DNA from: an uncultured Prevotellaceae bacterium
GTDB taxonomy: Bacteria > Bacteroidota > Bacteroidia > Bacteroidales > Bacteroidaceae
DNA: 64,000 bases
Direction of reading: 5' to 3'
NCBI GenBank assembly: GCA_902781315.1
Contig: CACZIT010000009.1
Span: forward strand, 16,247 to 80,246
How positions within the stretch are numbered: position 1 is the first letter of the stretch; every line of letters begins with the position of its first letter. Both the position numbers and the translations under genes were made by a program. The notes under the pieces were generated by a model that had not been told where the DNA came from, made no database searches, and saw nothing but the letters and a program-made list of their open reading frames with translations. Shown piece by piece: positions 45,923-54,941 of the stretch.

Positions 45923-47128
45923 ATGGCAAAACTTGCAGAAAGACTTAACAGGTTGGCAACCTCTGCCACACTGGCGATGTCGCAGAAAAGTGCCGAGATG
46001 AAGGCACAGGGCATCGATGTGATTAACCTCAGCGTGGGTGAGCCCGACTTCAATACGCCCGACGGCATCAAGGCGGCCGCCAAGCAGGCTGTCGACGACA
46101 ACTGGTCGCGCTATTCGCCCGTGCCGGGCTATGCCGACCTCAGGCAGGCCATCGTGGCCAAGCTGAAGAACGAGAACCACCTCGACTACTCGGCCGACGA
46201 GATATTGGTGTCGAACGGTGCCAAGCAGTGTGTCTGCAATGCCGTTATGGCGCTGGTCGACGACGGCGAGGAGGTCATCATCCCCACACCCTACTGGGTG
46301 AGCTATCCGCAGATGGCCTTGCTGGCAGGAGCCAAACCTGTGCACATCCGCGCCGGCATCGAGCAGAACTTCAAGATCACGCCCGAGCAACTCGAGGCCG
46401 CCATCACCCCGAAGACGCGCATGCTCATCCTCTGCTCGCCCAGCAATCCCACAGGCAGCGTCTACACCCGCGACGAACTGCAGGCGCTGGCCGAGGTCGT
46501 CCTGCGACATGACGACCTCTACGTCTTGGCCGACGAAATCTACGAACACATTATTTATATAGGGCACCACGAGAGCATCGCCCAGTTCCCCGGCATGAAG
46601 GAGCGCACCATCATCGTCAACGGTGTGTCGAAAGCCTATGCCATGACGGGCTGGCGCATCGGCTTTATGGCCGCACCGCAGTGGATCGTCAAAGGCTGCA
46701 ACAAGCTGCAGGGACAGTACACCAGCGGACCGTGCTCCGTCAGCCAGAAGGCTGCCCAGGCCGCCTACACCCTGCCGCAGGACTGTGTAGAGGAGATGCG
46801 CCAGGCCTTCGAGCGTCGCCGCGACCTCATCGTGGAACTGGCCAGCCAGATACCCGGCCTGGAGGTGAACCGCCCCGACGGAGCCTTCTACCTCTTCCCC
46901 AAGTGCAGCAGCTTCTTTGGGAAAACCTGCACCAGCGGCGAAACCTCCGTCACCATCAACAACAGCACCGACCTGGCCATGTATCTGCTCACCGAGGCCC
47001 ATGTCGCCACCGTCGGCGGCGATGCTTTCGGCGACCCCGACTGCTTCAGGATGAGCTATGCCACGAGCGACGAAAACATCCGAAAAGCACTCCAACGGAT
47101 TGCTCAGGCACTGGCAAAACTGGCCTAA
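45923..47128 (+). CDS. PLP-dependent aminotransferase, class I (aspartate type)
   Basis: 401 residues. PLP lysine K237 in NGVSKAYAMTGWRIGF, substrate/PLP loop SPSNPTGSVY, VLADEIYEHIIY with the PLP-contacting Asp/Tyr, and the C-terminal arginine region DCFRMSYATSDENI. It fits the Ib aspartate aminotransferases (some of which also use prephenate). Cytosolic; it makes aspartate from oxaloacetate and glutamate. It follows lptF/G by 88 bases. Confidence 0.9.
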   Translation: MAKLAERLNRLATSATLAMSQKSAEMKAQGIDVINLSVGEPDFNTPDGIKAAAKQAVDDNWSRYSPVPGYADLRQAIVAKLKNENHLDYSADEILVSNGAKQCVCNAVMALVDDGEEVIIPTPYWVSYPQMALLAGAKPVHIRAGIEQNFKITPEQLEAAITPKTRMLILCSPSNPTGSVYTRDELQALAEVVLRHDDLYVLADEIYEHIIYIGHHESIAQFPGMKERTIIVNGVSKAYAMTGWRIGFMAAPQWIVKGCNKLQGQYTSGPCSVSQKAAQAAYTLPQDCVEEMRQAFERRRDLIVELASQIPGLEVNRPDGAFYLFPKCSSFFGKTCTSGETSVTINNSTDLAMYLLTEAHVATVGGDAFGDPDCFRMSYATSDENIRKALQRIAQALAKLA

Positions 47129-47196
47129 AACACAGAAAAATGCATTTTTTGATAGTTAAAACTTCTTAATCGTTGGGATTCTTTCTCATAAATTGT

Positions 47197-47204
47197 TATC
47201 TTTG
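47197..47204 (+). promoter_or_regulatory. -7 promoter box of the exbB-exbD-tonB cluster
   Basis: TATCTTTG, 67 bases before the exbB ATG. It is the only clear promoter for the six genes to 52936, although the gap at 51278-51514 could hold another. Confidence 0.65.
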
Positions 47205-47271
47205 CGTGTTCAAATTTAGATAATTATCAACTTAAACTCTTTTAATAACCAAAAAAATTAAATTTTAAATT

Positions 47272-48105
47272 ATGGCAACTACACAAGCTAAAGCCGCAGC
47301 CCCGAAGAAATCTCAGGGCTTCCAGGGTGTCCAGGCCGCAATCTGGATTATCGTTTTCTGTTTCATCGCAGCAGTTCTCTTCTACATGTACGTGCTCGGT
47401 AACCCCGCTAACTTCAAAGAGGGTGACACCGCTAACGAGCCCACCAACATGCTCGGTACTATCTACAAGGGTGGTATCGTCGTGCCTGTGATCATCACGC
47501 TGCTGTTCACCGCTCTCTCTCTCAGCGTCGAGCGCGCTCTCGCTCTCCGCACCGCTTTCGGTAAGGGTAAGCTCCCCAAGTTCGTTGCTAACATCAAGCA
47601 GGCTCTGAAGGAAGGTGACTTCGCAAAGGCTCAGAAGCTGTGCGACGACCAGCGTGGTACTGTTGCTAACGTTGTAGGCGCTTCGCTGAAGGCTTACAAG
47701 GAGATGGAAGCTACTCCCGGTATGAAGAAGGCTCAGAAGGTCGCCAAGATCCAGCAGGCTCACGAGGAGGCTACTCAGCTCGAGATGCCCACCCTGCAGA
47801 TGAACATGCCGATCCTGGGTACCATCGTTACGCTCGGTACGCTGACCGCTCTGTTCGGTACTGTGGTAGGTATGATCCGTTCGTTCGCAGCTCTGGCTGC
47901 TACCGGTGGTGGTGACTCTGCTGCTCTGTCAGTAGGTATTTCTGAGGCTCTGGTTAACACGGCTTCGGGTATCTTGACTTCGTGGGTAGCCGTTGTTGCT
48001 TACAACTACTTCACGAACAAGATCGACAAGTTGACATACGCCCTCGACGAGGTTGGTTATTCAATCGCTCAGACCTACGAAGCAAACCACACAGAAGAGG
48101 CTTAA
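47272..48105 (+). CDS. exbB: ExbB/MotA/TolQ-family proton channel
   Basis: 277 residues with an N-terminal helix (AAIWIIVFCFIAAVLFYMYV) and the ExbB helices VIITLLFTALSLSVERALAL, PILGTIVTLGTLTALFGTVVGMI and ALVNTASGILTSWVAVVAYNYF. With ExbD it forms the proton channel that energises TonB, here for SusC-type importers. Codon use favours strongly expressed forms (GGT, GCT) relative to neighbours. First of a tight cluster; exbD follows in 31 bases. Confidence 0.93.
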   Translation: MATTQAKAAAPKKSQGFQGVQAAIWIIVFCFIAAVLFYMYVLGNPANFKEGDTANEPTNMLGTIYKGGIVVPVIITLLFTALSLSVERALALRTAFGKGKLPKFVANIKQALKEGDFAKAQKLCDDQRGTVANVVGASLKAYKEMEATPGMKKAQKVAKIQQAHEEATQLEMPTLQMNMPILGTIVTLGTLTALFGTVVGMIRSFAALAATGGGDSAALSVGISEALVNTASGILTSWVAVVAYNYFTNKIDKLTYALDEVGYSIAQTYEANHTEEA

Positions 48106-48136
48106 TTTTTGCTAACCCTTTAAAACATTTATCATT

Positions 48137-48754
48137 ATGGGTAAAGTAAAAATTAAGAAAGCGGACATCTGGATCGATATGACTCCTATGTCAGACGTCA
48201 TGGTGCTGCTGCTTACATTCTTCATGATGAGCTCTACGTTCATGAAGAAGGAGCCCACAACCGTCACCACGCCTATGTCTGTATCGGAGATCAAGGTTCC
48301 GGAGACTAACGTGCTCAATATCTTGGTCGATTCCATCGGCCGCATATATATGGGCATGGATAATGAGCATCATTCAGTGGAAGCACTGCTGAGCATGGCC
48401 GGACAGTATGGCGTGTCCATCAATCCGCTCCAGCGCACAGCATTCCTTGAGGATGGTATGTGGGGTATGCCGATGGATAAGCTCGAAGCTTATCTCAACC
48501 TCGACCCCGATGCACGAAATCTCGCCATGAAGCAGCAGGGAGGTATCCCTCTTGATAGTATTGATGGTGACAAGAGTGAGTTCCAGATGTGGGTAACGGA
48601 GGCACACAATGCCAACGAAGACATCAAGGTGGCCATCAAGGCTGACCAGAACACTCCCTACAGAGTCATCAAGAAAATCATGGGTGAGCTGCGCGATATG
48701 AACGAGAACCGTTACTATCTCATCACTTCATATAAGGCTAATCAGGAGGACTAA
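48137..48754 (+). CDS. exbD: ExbD/TolR-family protein 1
   Basis: 205 residues. The ExbD N-terminus DIWIDMTPMSDVMVLLLTFFMM has the membrane helix with its proton-carrying aspartate (SDVMVLLL). The periplasmic domain is longer than in E. coli (141 residues), with an insertion between about 60 and 150. Three bases separate it from a second exbD-like gene, so Bacteroidota appear to use a mixed ExbD pair. Confidence 0.92.
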   Translation: MGKVKIKKADIWIDMTPMSDVMVLLLTFFMMSSTFMKKEPTTVTTPMSVSEIKVPETNVLNILVDSIGRIYMGMDNEHHSVEALLSMAGQYGVSINPLQRTAFLEDGMWGMPMDKLEAYLNLDPDARNLAMKQQGGIPLDSIDGDKSEFQMWVTEAHNANEDIKVAIKADQNTPYRVIKKIMGELRDMNENRYYLITSYKANQED

Positions 48755-48757
48755 AGT

Positions 48758-49426
48758 ATGGCAAAACAGAAAGCAAGTAAACAAAAGAAGATGCAGACCC
48801 GCGTCGACTTCACGCCGATGGTGGATATGATGATGCTTCTTATTACCTTCTTCATGCTCTGCTCGACTTTGGCTAAGCCGCAGACTATGGAGTTGACGAT
48901 GCCGAGTAAGGATAAGAACATGACCGATGAGGACAAGTCCGTGACCAAGGCTTCATACACCATCACGATGTATGTCACCGCCGACAAGGACCACCTCTAC
49001 TATGTCGCAGGTCTTCCTAAGTACGACGATCCCACTTGCCTGCAGAAGGTTGACTGGGGTAAGGAAGGTATCCGAAAGGCTCTGATCACCCACGTTACTG
49101 AGGACAACACCCAGCCTGTGCGCGACGTGATGATGGCTAAGGCCAAACTCGACGAGAAGCGTCTGGCTCATCCCTCACAGTGGAATGACTCAATCTACAA
49201 CATTGAGCTGGCCAAAATCAAGGCTGGTGACATCACGGGCTCTGGTCAGAAGATTCAGACCATGACGGTCATTATCAAACCTACCGATAAGGCAGCTTAT
49301 GTCAACGTGGTGCGTGCTCTCGATGAAATGCAGATTTGCAGCATTGGTAAGTATGTGATTGACGATATCACTCCCGACGACTTGAAACTCCTCAAGGAAG
49401 CTGGCGTGAAGGAAGTCGAAATCTAG
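48758..49426 (+). CDS. exbD: ExbD/TolR-family protein 2
   Basis: 222 residues. Basic N-terminus (AKQKASKQKKMQTRVDFTP) then the helix MVDMMMLLITFFMLCSTLAKP with the conserved aspartate. The C-terminal part (VVRALDEMQICSIGKYVIDDI) is the ExbD beta-alpha domain. Paralogue of the gene just before it. Confidence 0.92.
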   Translation: MAKQKASKQKKMQTRVDFTPMVDMMMLLITFFMLCSTLAKPQTMELTMPSKDKNMTDEDKSVTKASYTITMYVTADKDHLYYVAGLPKYDDPTCLQKVDWGKEGIRKALITHVTEDNTQPVRDVMMAKAKLDEKRLAHPSQWNDSIYNIELAKIKAGDITGSGQKIQTMTVIIKPTDKAAYVNVVRALDEMQICSIGKYVIDDITPDDLKLLKEAGVKEVEI

Positions 49427-49451
49427 TACTAACTTTTAATAGCTTAAGAAA

Positions 49452-50285
49452 ATGGCAAAAATAGATCTAGTAAACAATGAGTGGGTCGACCTCGTGTTTG
49501 AAGGTAGAAACCAGGATTACGGAGCTTACAAGCTGCGTAAGGGCACTTCTGCCAGAAACGTGAAGTCTATTCTCATCATGCTCGCTATAGCTGCTCTTGC
49601 ATTCATCGCCGTTAAGGTGAATAATGTTATCACCGAGGCCAACAAGAAGGTTGCTGTGACTACCGTCCAGGAACTCTCCGCTCTCGAGAAACCGAAAGAG
49701 AAGGCTGAAGTGAAGCAGAAGAAAGTCGAGATTCAGCAGCCCGAAAAGGTCGTTGAGCGCGTAAAGAGCTCGGTGAAGTTCACCGCTCCTGTCATCAAGA
49801 AGGACGATGAAGTGAAGCCCGAGGACGAGCTGAAGACTCAGGACGAGCTGATGAATACCAAAACCGCCATCGGTGCCCTCGATGTGAAGGGTAATGACGA
49901 TGCAGCCGGTGAGGTGCTGAAACTGAAAGAGGCCGTGGCACAGCCCGAGCCCAAACCTGAAGTCGAAAACAAGGTCTTCGACGTCGTTGAACAGATGCCT
50001 TCGTTCCCCGGTGGACAGGCTGCCCTGATGGACTATCTGAGCAACAATGTGAAGTACCCGGTTGTAGCACAGGAGAACGGTGTGCAGGGTCGTGTGGTCG
50101 TATCGTTCGTCGTCGAGAAGGACGGTTCTATCACCGATGTCAAGGTCGTCAAGTCTGTTGACCCGTCGCTCGACAAGGAAGCAGCTCGCGTCGTGAAGTC
50201 GATGCCGCACTGGATTCCTGGTAAGCAGAATGGTTCGGCCGTGCGCGTGAAGTACAACGTGCCTGTATCATTCAGACTGCAGTAA
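49452..50285 (+). CDS. tonB: TonB-family energy transducer
   Basis: 277 residues. A cytosolic start (WVDLVFEGRNQDYGAYKLRK) is typical of Bacteroidota TonB, followed by one helix (SILIMLAIAALAFIAVKVN) and a charged Lys/Glu/Pro spacer (about 70-160). The TonB C-terminal domain starts at about 190 and holds YPVVAQENGVQGRVVVSFVV. It carries energy from ExbBD to outer-membrane importers such as the SusC protein encoded in this window. Confidence 0.93.
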   Translation: MAKIDLVNNEWVDLVFEGRNQDYGAYKLRKGTSARNVKSILIMLAIAALAFIAVKVNNVITEANKKVAVTTVQELSALEKPKEKAEVKQKKVEIQQPEKVVERVKSSVKFTAPVIKKDDEVKPEDELKTQDELMNTKTAIGALDVKGNDDAAGEVLKLKEAVAQPEPKPEVENKVFDVVEQMPSFPGGQAALMDYLSNNVKYPVVAQENGVQGRVVVSFVVEKDGSITDVKVVKSVDPSLDKEAARVVKSMPHWIPGKQNGSAVRVKYNVPVSFRLQ

Positions 50286-50305
50286 TAGCAAGCAAACATC
50301 AAGAA

Positions 50306-51277
50306 ATGAACAAGAACTTATCTTACACATTCGTAGGATTAACACTGGTCGCCGCGCTTTGGGCATCCTGCTCAGACAAGAAGCCCAAAAGCGGGCGAAC
50401 AGACACAGCTTCGTCAGGGGTGATTAGTTTCGCCTCTGACGAAAGTTTTAGTCCCATTATCGAAGAAGAACGTGAAGTCTTCGAGAAAATACAGTGTAAA
50501 GGCAATGCCGAACTCAAACCCATCTATACCAGCGAGTCTGAGGGCATTACCAAGTTGCTGAAAAGCGAGGTCTACCTCATGATCTCGGCGCGCAACTTTA
50601 AGGAGGAGGAGCGCCAGAGCCTCATCGACAGAGGACTCACACCTTTGGCCATGACACTGGCCTTCGACGGACTGTCGCTCATCCAAAACAAGGAGAACAC
50701 CGACTCCTGCATCACCGTTGCCGACATCAAGCGTATCCTCAACGGTGAGGTAACAAAGTGGAGCGACATCTATCCCGGATCCAAGAAGGGAGAGATCACC
50801 GTGGTATTCGACAATAAGAAGTCGAGTGCCGTACACTATGTTGAAGACTCTATTCTCGGCGGAAAGCCCATCGCCAATCCTAACGTGGCGGCTGTGCAGA
50901 CCAGTGCCGAGGTCATCAACTACGTAGAGAAAACACCCGGCGCCATCGGCATCATCGGCAGCAACTGGCTCGATGACAAGCGAGGCGACGGCAGTGTTGC
51001 CCGAAACAGAAACATCCGTACCATGTCGGTCACCAAGCTCGACAAGGCCACGCCTAGTAACAGCCGTAAGCCCGACCAGTACTACATCTATAGTCAGGAG
51101 TATCCGCTCATACGCACCATCTATGCCCTCGTCACCGACCCGCGTCGTGGATTGCCTTGGGGATTTGCCCATTTCCTTGAGAGCCCGCGCGGCCAGATGA
51201 TTATTTTCCAGACGGGCTACATGCTGCCCTATCGGGGTGACATTCGTCTGAAGAGCATCCATGTCAACGAGGAGTAG
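50306..51277 (+). CDS. PstS-like substrate-binding lipoprotein
   Basis: 323 residues with lipobox WASC. The periplasmic-binding fold of the phosphate type is seen in SFASDESFSPIIEEE, the ISARNF helix, and TLAFDGLSLIQNKEN with IKRILNGEVTKWSDI, a standard PstS landmark. No ABC permease is nearby. In this position after tonB it probably serves the TonB cluster or envelope sensing rather than classical phosphate uptake; that part is inference. Confidence 0.82.
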   Translation: MNKNLSYTFVGLTLVAALWASCSDKKPKSGRTDTASSGVISFASDESFSPIIEEEREVFEKIQCKGNAELKPIYTSESEGITKLLKSEVYLMISARNFKEEERQSLIDRGLTPLAMTLAFDGLSLIQNKENTDSCITVADIKRILNGEVTKWSDIYPGSKKGEITVVFDNKKSSAVHYVEDSILGGKPIANPNVAAVQTSAEVINYVEKTPGAIGIIGSNWLDDKRGDGSVARNRNIRTMSVTKLDKATPSNSRKPDQYYIYSQEYPLIRTIYALVTDPRRGLPWGFAHFLESPRGQMIIFQTGYMLPYRGDIRLKSIHVNEE

Positions 51278-51388
51278 GCTGAAAACGTCCAGTTACTTCC
51301 GTCACAGAAAGTAGAAGGCTATTCTTTAGTTAATTTATTTGAATGCAGTTAACTTTTGGAGTTCCCTCTCGTCATACAATCAAAACAA

Positions 51389-51475
51389 GGATGAAAGATG
51401 AAGGATGAAAGAGGAAAGCAGAAGGATGAAAGAGGAAAGGCTATTGTCTTGAACTCCTTGAACTCCTTGAACTCC
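51389..51475. repeat. Short direct repeats between PstS-like and TPR genes
   Basis: GGATGAAAGAGGAAAG occurs at 51403 and 51424 (21 apart), and TTGAACTCC three times in a row at 51449, 51458 and 51467. The GAACTCC text resembles GGAGTTC repeats near 1575-1600. Confidence 0.55.
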
Positions 51476-51514
51476 TAAAATAAAAATGTATAACCCTTTA
51501 AAAAAGTAGAAGGT

Positions 51515-52936
51515 ATGAAAAAGTTCAAATATTTCGCAATTGGAGCCCTGATGCTCAGCTTCAGCGCTCCCGTAATGGCTCAAGTAGACAAGGCCGTCCT
51601 CGGCCAGGTGAAGAACATCATCGCATCGAAGGTTGATGTCGATAAGCAGATGAAGGGCATCGTAAAGGATTTCAAGAAGAATCCCGAGATGCTCGTTGCC
51701 ATCGGCCAGGCTTTCCTTGATGCCAAGGATCCCGTCAACGCTACAAAGTATGCCGAGATGGCTGCTGCTCGCGACAAGAAGTTTGCCAAGGCTTACATCC
51801 TCATGGGCGACATCGCCGTCACTCAGGACGATGGTGGTAAGGCTGCCGAGATGTACCAGCAGGCCAAATATTGGGATCCCAAAGACCCCGAGGGTTACTT
51901 CAAGTATGCCAACATCCTGCGCGGACGTAGTCCTCAGGAAGCCGTCAACAACCTCAACGACCTGCGCGCGCAGCGTCCCGACATTGCTGTCGACGCTCTG
52001 GCTGGCCGAATCTACTACAACTCCAACATGCTCGACAAGGCCATTGAGTACTATGGAAAGGTCGACAAGACCAAGATGGAGGATGTCGACATCACCAACT
52101 ACGCCATGGCTTCCTGGATGCATCAGGATCGTGAGAAGAGTCTCGAACTCGCTAAGTACGGTCTGACTCGCGATGCCCGCAAGGCTGCCTGGAACCGTCT
52201 GGCTTTCTACAATCTCACCGATATGGAGCGCACCGACGAGGCTCTGCAGTATGCCGACGCCCTCTTCAATCGTTCCGACAGTGCCAAGATCTCTGGCTTC
52301 GACTACACCTACTATGGCACCGCGCTGAAGGATGCCAAGCAGTACGACCGCGCCGTTGAGATGTTCCACAAGGCTCTCGAGGCCAACAAGGACAATAAGG
52401 ATCAGGTCAACATGACCCACAAGAACCTTTCCGACACCTACATCGCTAACGACGATTTCGAGAATGGCACCAAGTACTACGACCTCTACCTCCAGGGTAA
52501 GGAAAAACCCACTGCCTACGACATCGCCGGTCTGGCTTCTATCTATCAGAAGATGGGTGCCGACCTCACGGGTCAGGCTCAGATTGATGCCTTCATGAAG
52601 GCCGATGCTACCTATGCTAAGCTGGGCGATACCTATCCCGAGCAGATTGACTACGCCAACTTCATGCGTGCACGTCTGGCCGGCGCCATGGACCCTGAAA
52701 GCGAAAAGGGGCTTGCTAAGCCCTTCTATCAGGCCATCGTCGACCATCTTGGCAATGCTGCCACGCGCGATGCCGGCGACAACCAGCGCCTTATCGAGGC
52801 CTATCGTTATCTCGGTTCCTACTACTACCTGAATAACGATACTCCCACCTCCATCGCCAACTTCAAGAAGATCCTCGAGATCGCTCCCGACGATGAGGCT
52901 GCCAAGACCGCCCTCGAAGCTCTCGGCGTGAAGTAA
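51515..52936 (+). CDS. Exported TPR-repeat protein
   Basis: 473 residues with a signal peptide ending PVMA-Q. TPR-like helix pairs run through the rest, for example AKAYILMGDIAVTQDDGGKAAEMYQQAKYWDPKDP, then DKAIEYYGKVD, YDRAVEMFHKALEANKD and a last pair YRYLGSYYYLNNDTPTSIANFKKILEIAPDD. It is periplasmic and suited to holding protein partners. It follows the TonB cluster with codon use of the same highly expressed style, so a shared function in envelope energisation or outer-membrane import is likely. Confidence 0.88.
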   Translation: MKKFKYFAIGALMLSFSAPVMAQVDKAVLGQVKNIIASKVDVDKQMKGIVKDFKKNPEMLVAIGQAFLDAKDPVNATKYAEMAAARDKKFAKAYILMGDIAVTQDDGGKAAEMYQQAKYWDPKDPEGYFKYANILRGRSPQEAVNNLNDLRAQRPDIAVDALAGRIYYNSNMLDKAIEYYGKVDKTKMEDVDITNYAMASWMHQDREKSLELAKYGLTRDARKAAWNRLAFYNLTDMERTDEALQYADALFNRSDSAKISGFDYTYYGTALKDAKQYDRAVEMFHKALEANKDNKDQVNMTHKNLSDTYIANDDFENGTKYYDLYLQGKEKPTAYDIAGLASIYQKMGADLTGQAQIDAFMKADATYAKLGDTYPEQIDYANFMRARLAGAMDPESEKGLAKPFYQAIVDHLGNAATRDAGDNQRLIEAYRYLGSYYYLNNDTPTSIANFKKILEIAPDDEAAKTALEALGVK

Positions 52937-52966
52937 GAATTATTTATTGTCTAACAATTATTTCAC

Positions 52967-53014
52967 AAACAGGTGGACACGATGCTCATCGTAGTATCTG
53001 CCCACCTGTTTTCG
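52967..53014 (+). terminator. Terminator after the TPR gene
   Basis: AAACAGGTGG pairs with CCACCTGTTT, with an inner GATG/CATC stem, ending in TTTTCG just before the next ATG. Confidence 0.65.
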
Positions 53015-53016
53015 TT

Positions 53017-53661
53017 ATGAAGCGTCTGGCTGTCATTTCTTTCCTCCTGCTCCTGGTTCTTTTTTGTTATACCCAGGACGAGCCACCCTTCACTCATCTC
53101 GTCAAGACCAGTGAGGGCATGCTGCCTATGGTCTTCCATGTGGGCAATGACCCGGGCACCGACGGACTTGGTGTTGCCGTGGGCTATCAGCTGTATGACC
53201 GCCCCGCCATTCCCACCGACTTTGCCGGCGAGATATTCCTGCCCGACCACATCGTGGTGCGTGATGGTAGGGACATCCCGATGCGATGGATAGGCCGTGG
53301 CGCATTCCAGCGCTGTGCCGGCATCACCGAGGTCCATCTGCCACCGACGACCTACTGCATCTCTGACCTGTCGTTTCAGGACTGCACATCGCTGCGCCAG
53401 ATGGTGATTCCTGACAGTATGCGCGTCATCTATCCCCGAGCATTCCTTGGCTGCACGGCTTTGCGTCGCATCGTCTTCACGGGATCCACCCCTCCCAAGA
53501 GCTACAACAACGACACCTTCGACGACCTTACCTACCAGTTGGCCACCGTGGTCGTTCCAGCTCAGTATGCTGATGTCTATATGGACAATCCTCTGTGCTA
53601 TCGGTTCCGCTATCATGCAGAGACCATACCGGTTTATCAAGGTAACAAGGTGACAAAGTAA
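53017..53661 (+). CDS. Exported BspA-like leucine-rich repeat protein
   Basis: 214 residues with a signal-type N-terminus (LLLLVLFCYTQDE). Two or three LRR_5-type repeats of about 23 residues follow: IGRGAFQRCAGITEVHLPPT, ISDLSFQDCTSLRQMVIPDS, IYPRAFLGCTALRRIVFTG. BspA-type proteins bind host matrix or other bacteria. The start lies 3 bases after the previous terminator hairpin and the stop is 2 bases from the kinase ATG, so it is coupled to the kinase. Confidence 0.82.
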   Translation: MKRLAVISFLLLLVLFCYTQDEPPFTHLVKTSEGMLPMVFHVGNDPGTDGLGVAVGYQLYDRPAIPTDFAGEIFLPDHIVVRDGRDIPMRWIGRGAFQRCAGITEVHLPPTTYCISDLSFQDCTSLRQMVIPDSMRVIYPRAFLGCTALRRIVFTGSTPPKSYNNDTFDDLTYQLATVVVPAQYADVYMDNPLCYRFRYHAETIPVYQGNKVTK

Positions 53662-53663
53662 CA

Positions 53664-54941
53664 ATGGACCATCATCCTGATCATCGAGACACTGACTTCC
53701 TGAAGGACGACTCGTTCTCGGGCTATATGTCAGATGCGGCAGAGCAGCTGCACCGCGGTTTTACCGAGGTGTCGCTGTTCAGCCAGACCGCCTCTCACCA
53801 GCTCTATCGTGCCAAGCGGTTCGGACGATGGTACATGCTGAAGGCACTCCTGCCCGAGTTGCGTGGTAGCGTGACCCATCGGCAGATGTTGCTCAAAGAG
53901 ATGGAAGTGCTCATGCTGCTCAACCACCCCAACATCGTTGGCTGCCTGGGGTTGGAGCATCTCGACGACTATGTCGACAGTGAAGGCCGGTGCATCTCCG
54001 TGGGCGAGTGCATCGTGCTTGAATATGTTGATGGCGAAACGCTGAGTCAAGTCTTGGAGCAAGGCACTATGACTGATGCCAACTCTTGCCAGCACGTCAT
54101 CGACGAACTCCTCGAGGCACTTGCCTACATGCATGCCTCTTCCGTCACCCATCGCGACCTGAAGCCTTCCAACATCATGCTCACCCGCAATGGTCTGCAT
54201 GTCAAGCTCATCGACTTCTCCTTGGCCGATACCGACAGCCATGCCTATCTGAAGCAGCCCTCCGGCACCCGTCAGTACATGTCGCCCGAGCAAGCTTCCG
54301 GAAGTGTGCCCGACGTGCGCAACGACATCTATTCGCTGGGCGTCATCATGCGCCAGCTGCCGCTGGAAGGTTTCTGGACCAACGTGGCCCGTCACTGTCT
54401 GCTGCCCATCGACCGCCGCTATCCCAACATCGCAGCCCTGCAGGAGGATATTGCTGCCCGCCGACAGCAAGCCACGCGTCGTCGTCAGCTTGCTTTCATG
54501 GCTGTGCCCCTGCTCCTGCTTGTGCTCTTCGGCGTGTTCTTCTGGCATCAGTTCTCATCACGCCAAGACACTATCTATAACGAGCTCAACCGTGTGCCCA
54601 CCATTACTGCACAGGCTCTGACCGCTCTCGACAAACAAATTGCCGCGACCGACCTCAATCGCCAGATGGACACCATCTCACACTGGCACTATCTGGATCC
54701 GAAAATCAATGAGAAAATCCTTTCGGTGAATGCCTTCGCTTACGACTATGCCCTCGACTCCCTCAGCAACCTCACCGATGAGCAGCGTCTGAAGGTGCTG
54801 CAGGCCATGCTCGACCATTGGCAGCGCTGGCACGACAACATCGTGCATCGTGCAAAGTATCTCATGCGCGTTCAGGAGACTGTGGTTTCCCATTATTCCG
54901 AGCAGTCCGTGTCGCCCGGCTCATCATCGGCAGCCAGGTAG
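53664..54941 (+). CDS. Membrane-anchored Ser/Thr protein kinase
   Basis: 425 residues. The Hanks-type kinase domain (about 30-260) has an ATP lysine K60 (YMLKALL), HRDLKPSN at 163-170, metal-binding DFS at 184-186 in place of DFG, and TRQYMSPEQ as the activation segment/APE region. A membrane helix at about 275-295 (LAFMAVPLLLLVLFGVFFW) puts the remaining 130 residues, mostly helical, outside. The glycine-rich loop is poor. It should signal from an external sensor to cytosolic targets. Its 3' end overlaps the convergent gene on the other strand by 49 bases. Confidence 0.85.
   Translation: MDHHPDHRDTDFLKDDSFSGYMSDAAEQLHRGFTEVSLFSQTASHQLYRAKRFGRWYMLKALLPELRGSVTHRQMLLKEMEVLMLLNHPNIVGCLGLEHLDDYVDSEGRCISVGECIVLEYVDGETLSQVLEQGTMTDANSCQHVIDELLEALAYMHASSVTHRDLKPSNIMLTRNGLHVKLIDFSLADTDSHAYLKQPSGTRQYMSPEQASGSVPDVRNDIYSLGVIMRQLPLEGFWTNVARHCLLPIDRRYPNIAALQEDIAARRQQATRRRQLAFMAVPLLLLVLFGVFFWHQFSSRQDTIYNELNRVPTITAQALTALDKQIAATDLNRQMDTISHWHYLDPKINEKILSVNAFAYDYALDSLSNLTDEQRLKVLQAMLDHWQRWHDNIVHRAKYLMRVQETVVSHYSEQSVSPGSSSAAR

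Noticed and set aside
50306-51277. A phosphate ABC transporter locus.
   Set aside because: Only the binding lipoprotein is present; no pstC, pstA, pstB or phoU lies in the neighbourhood.
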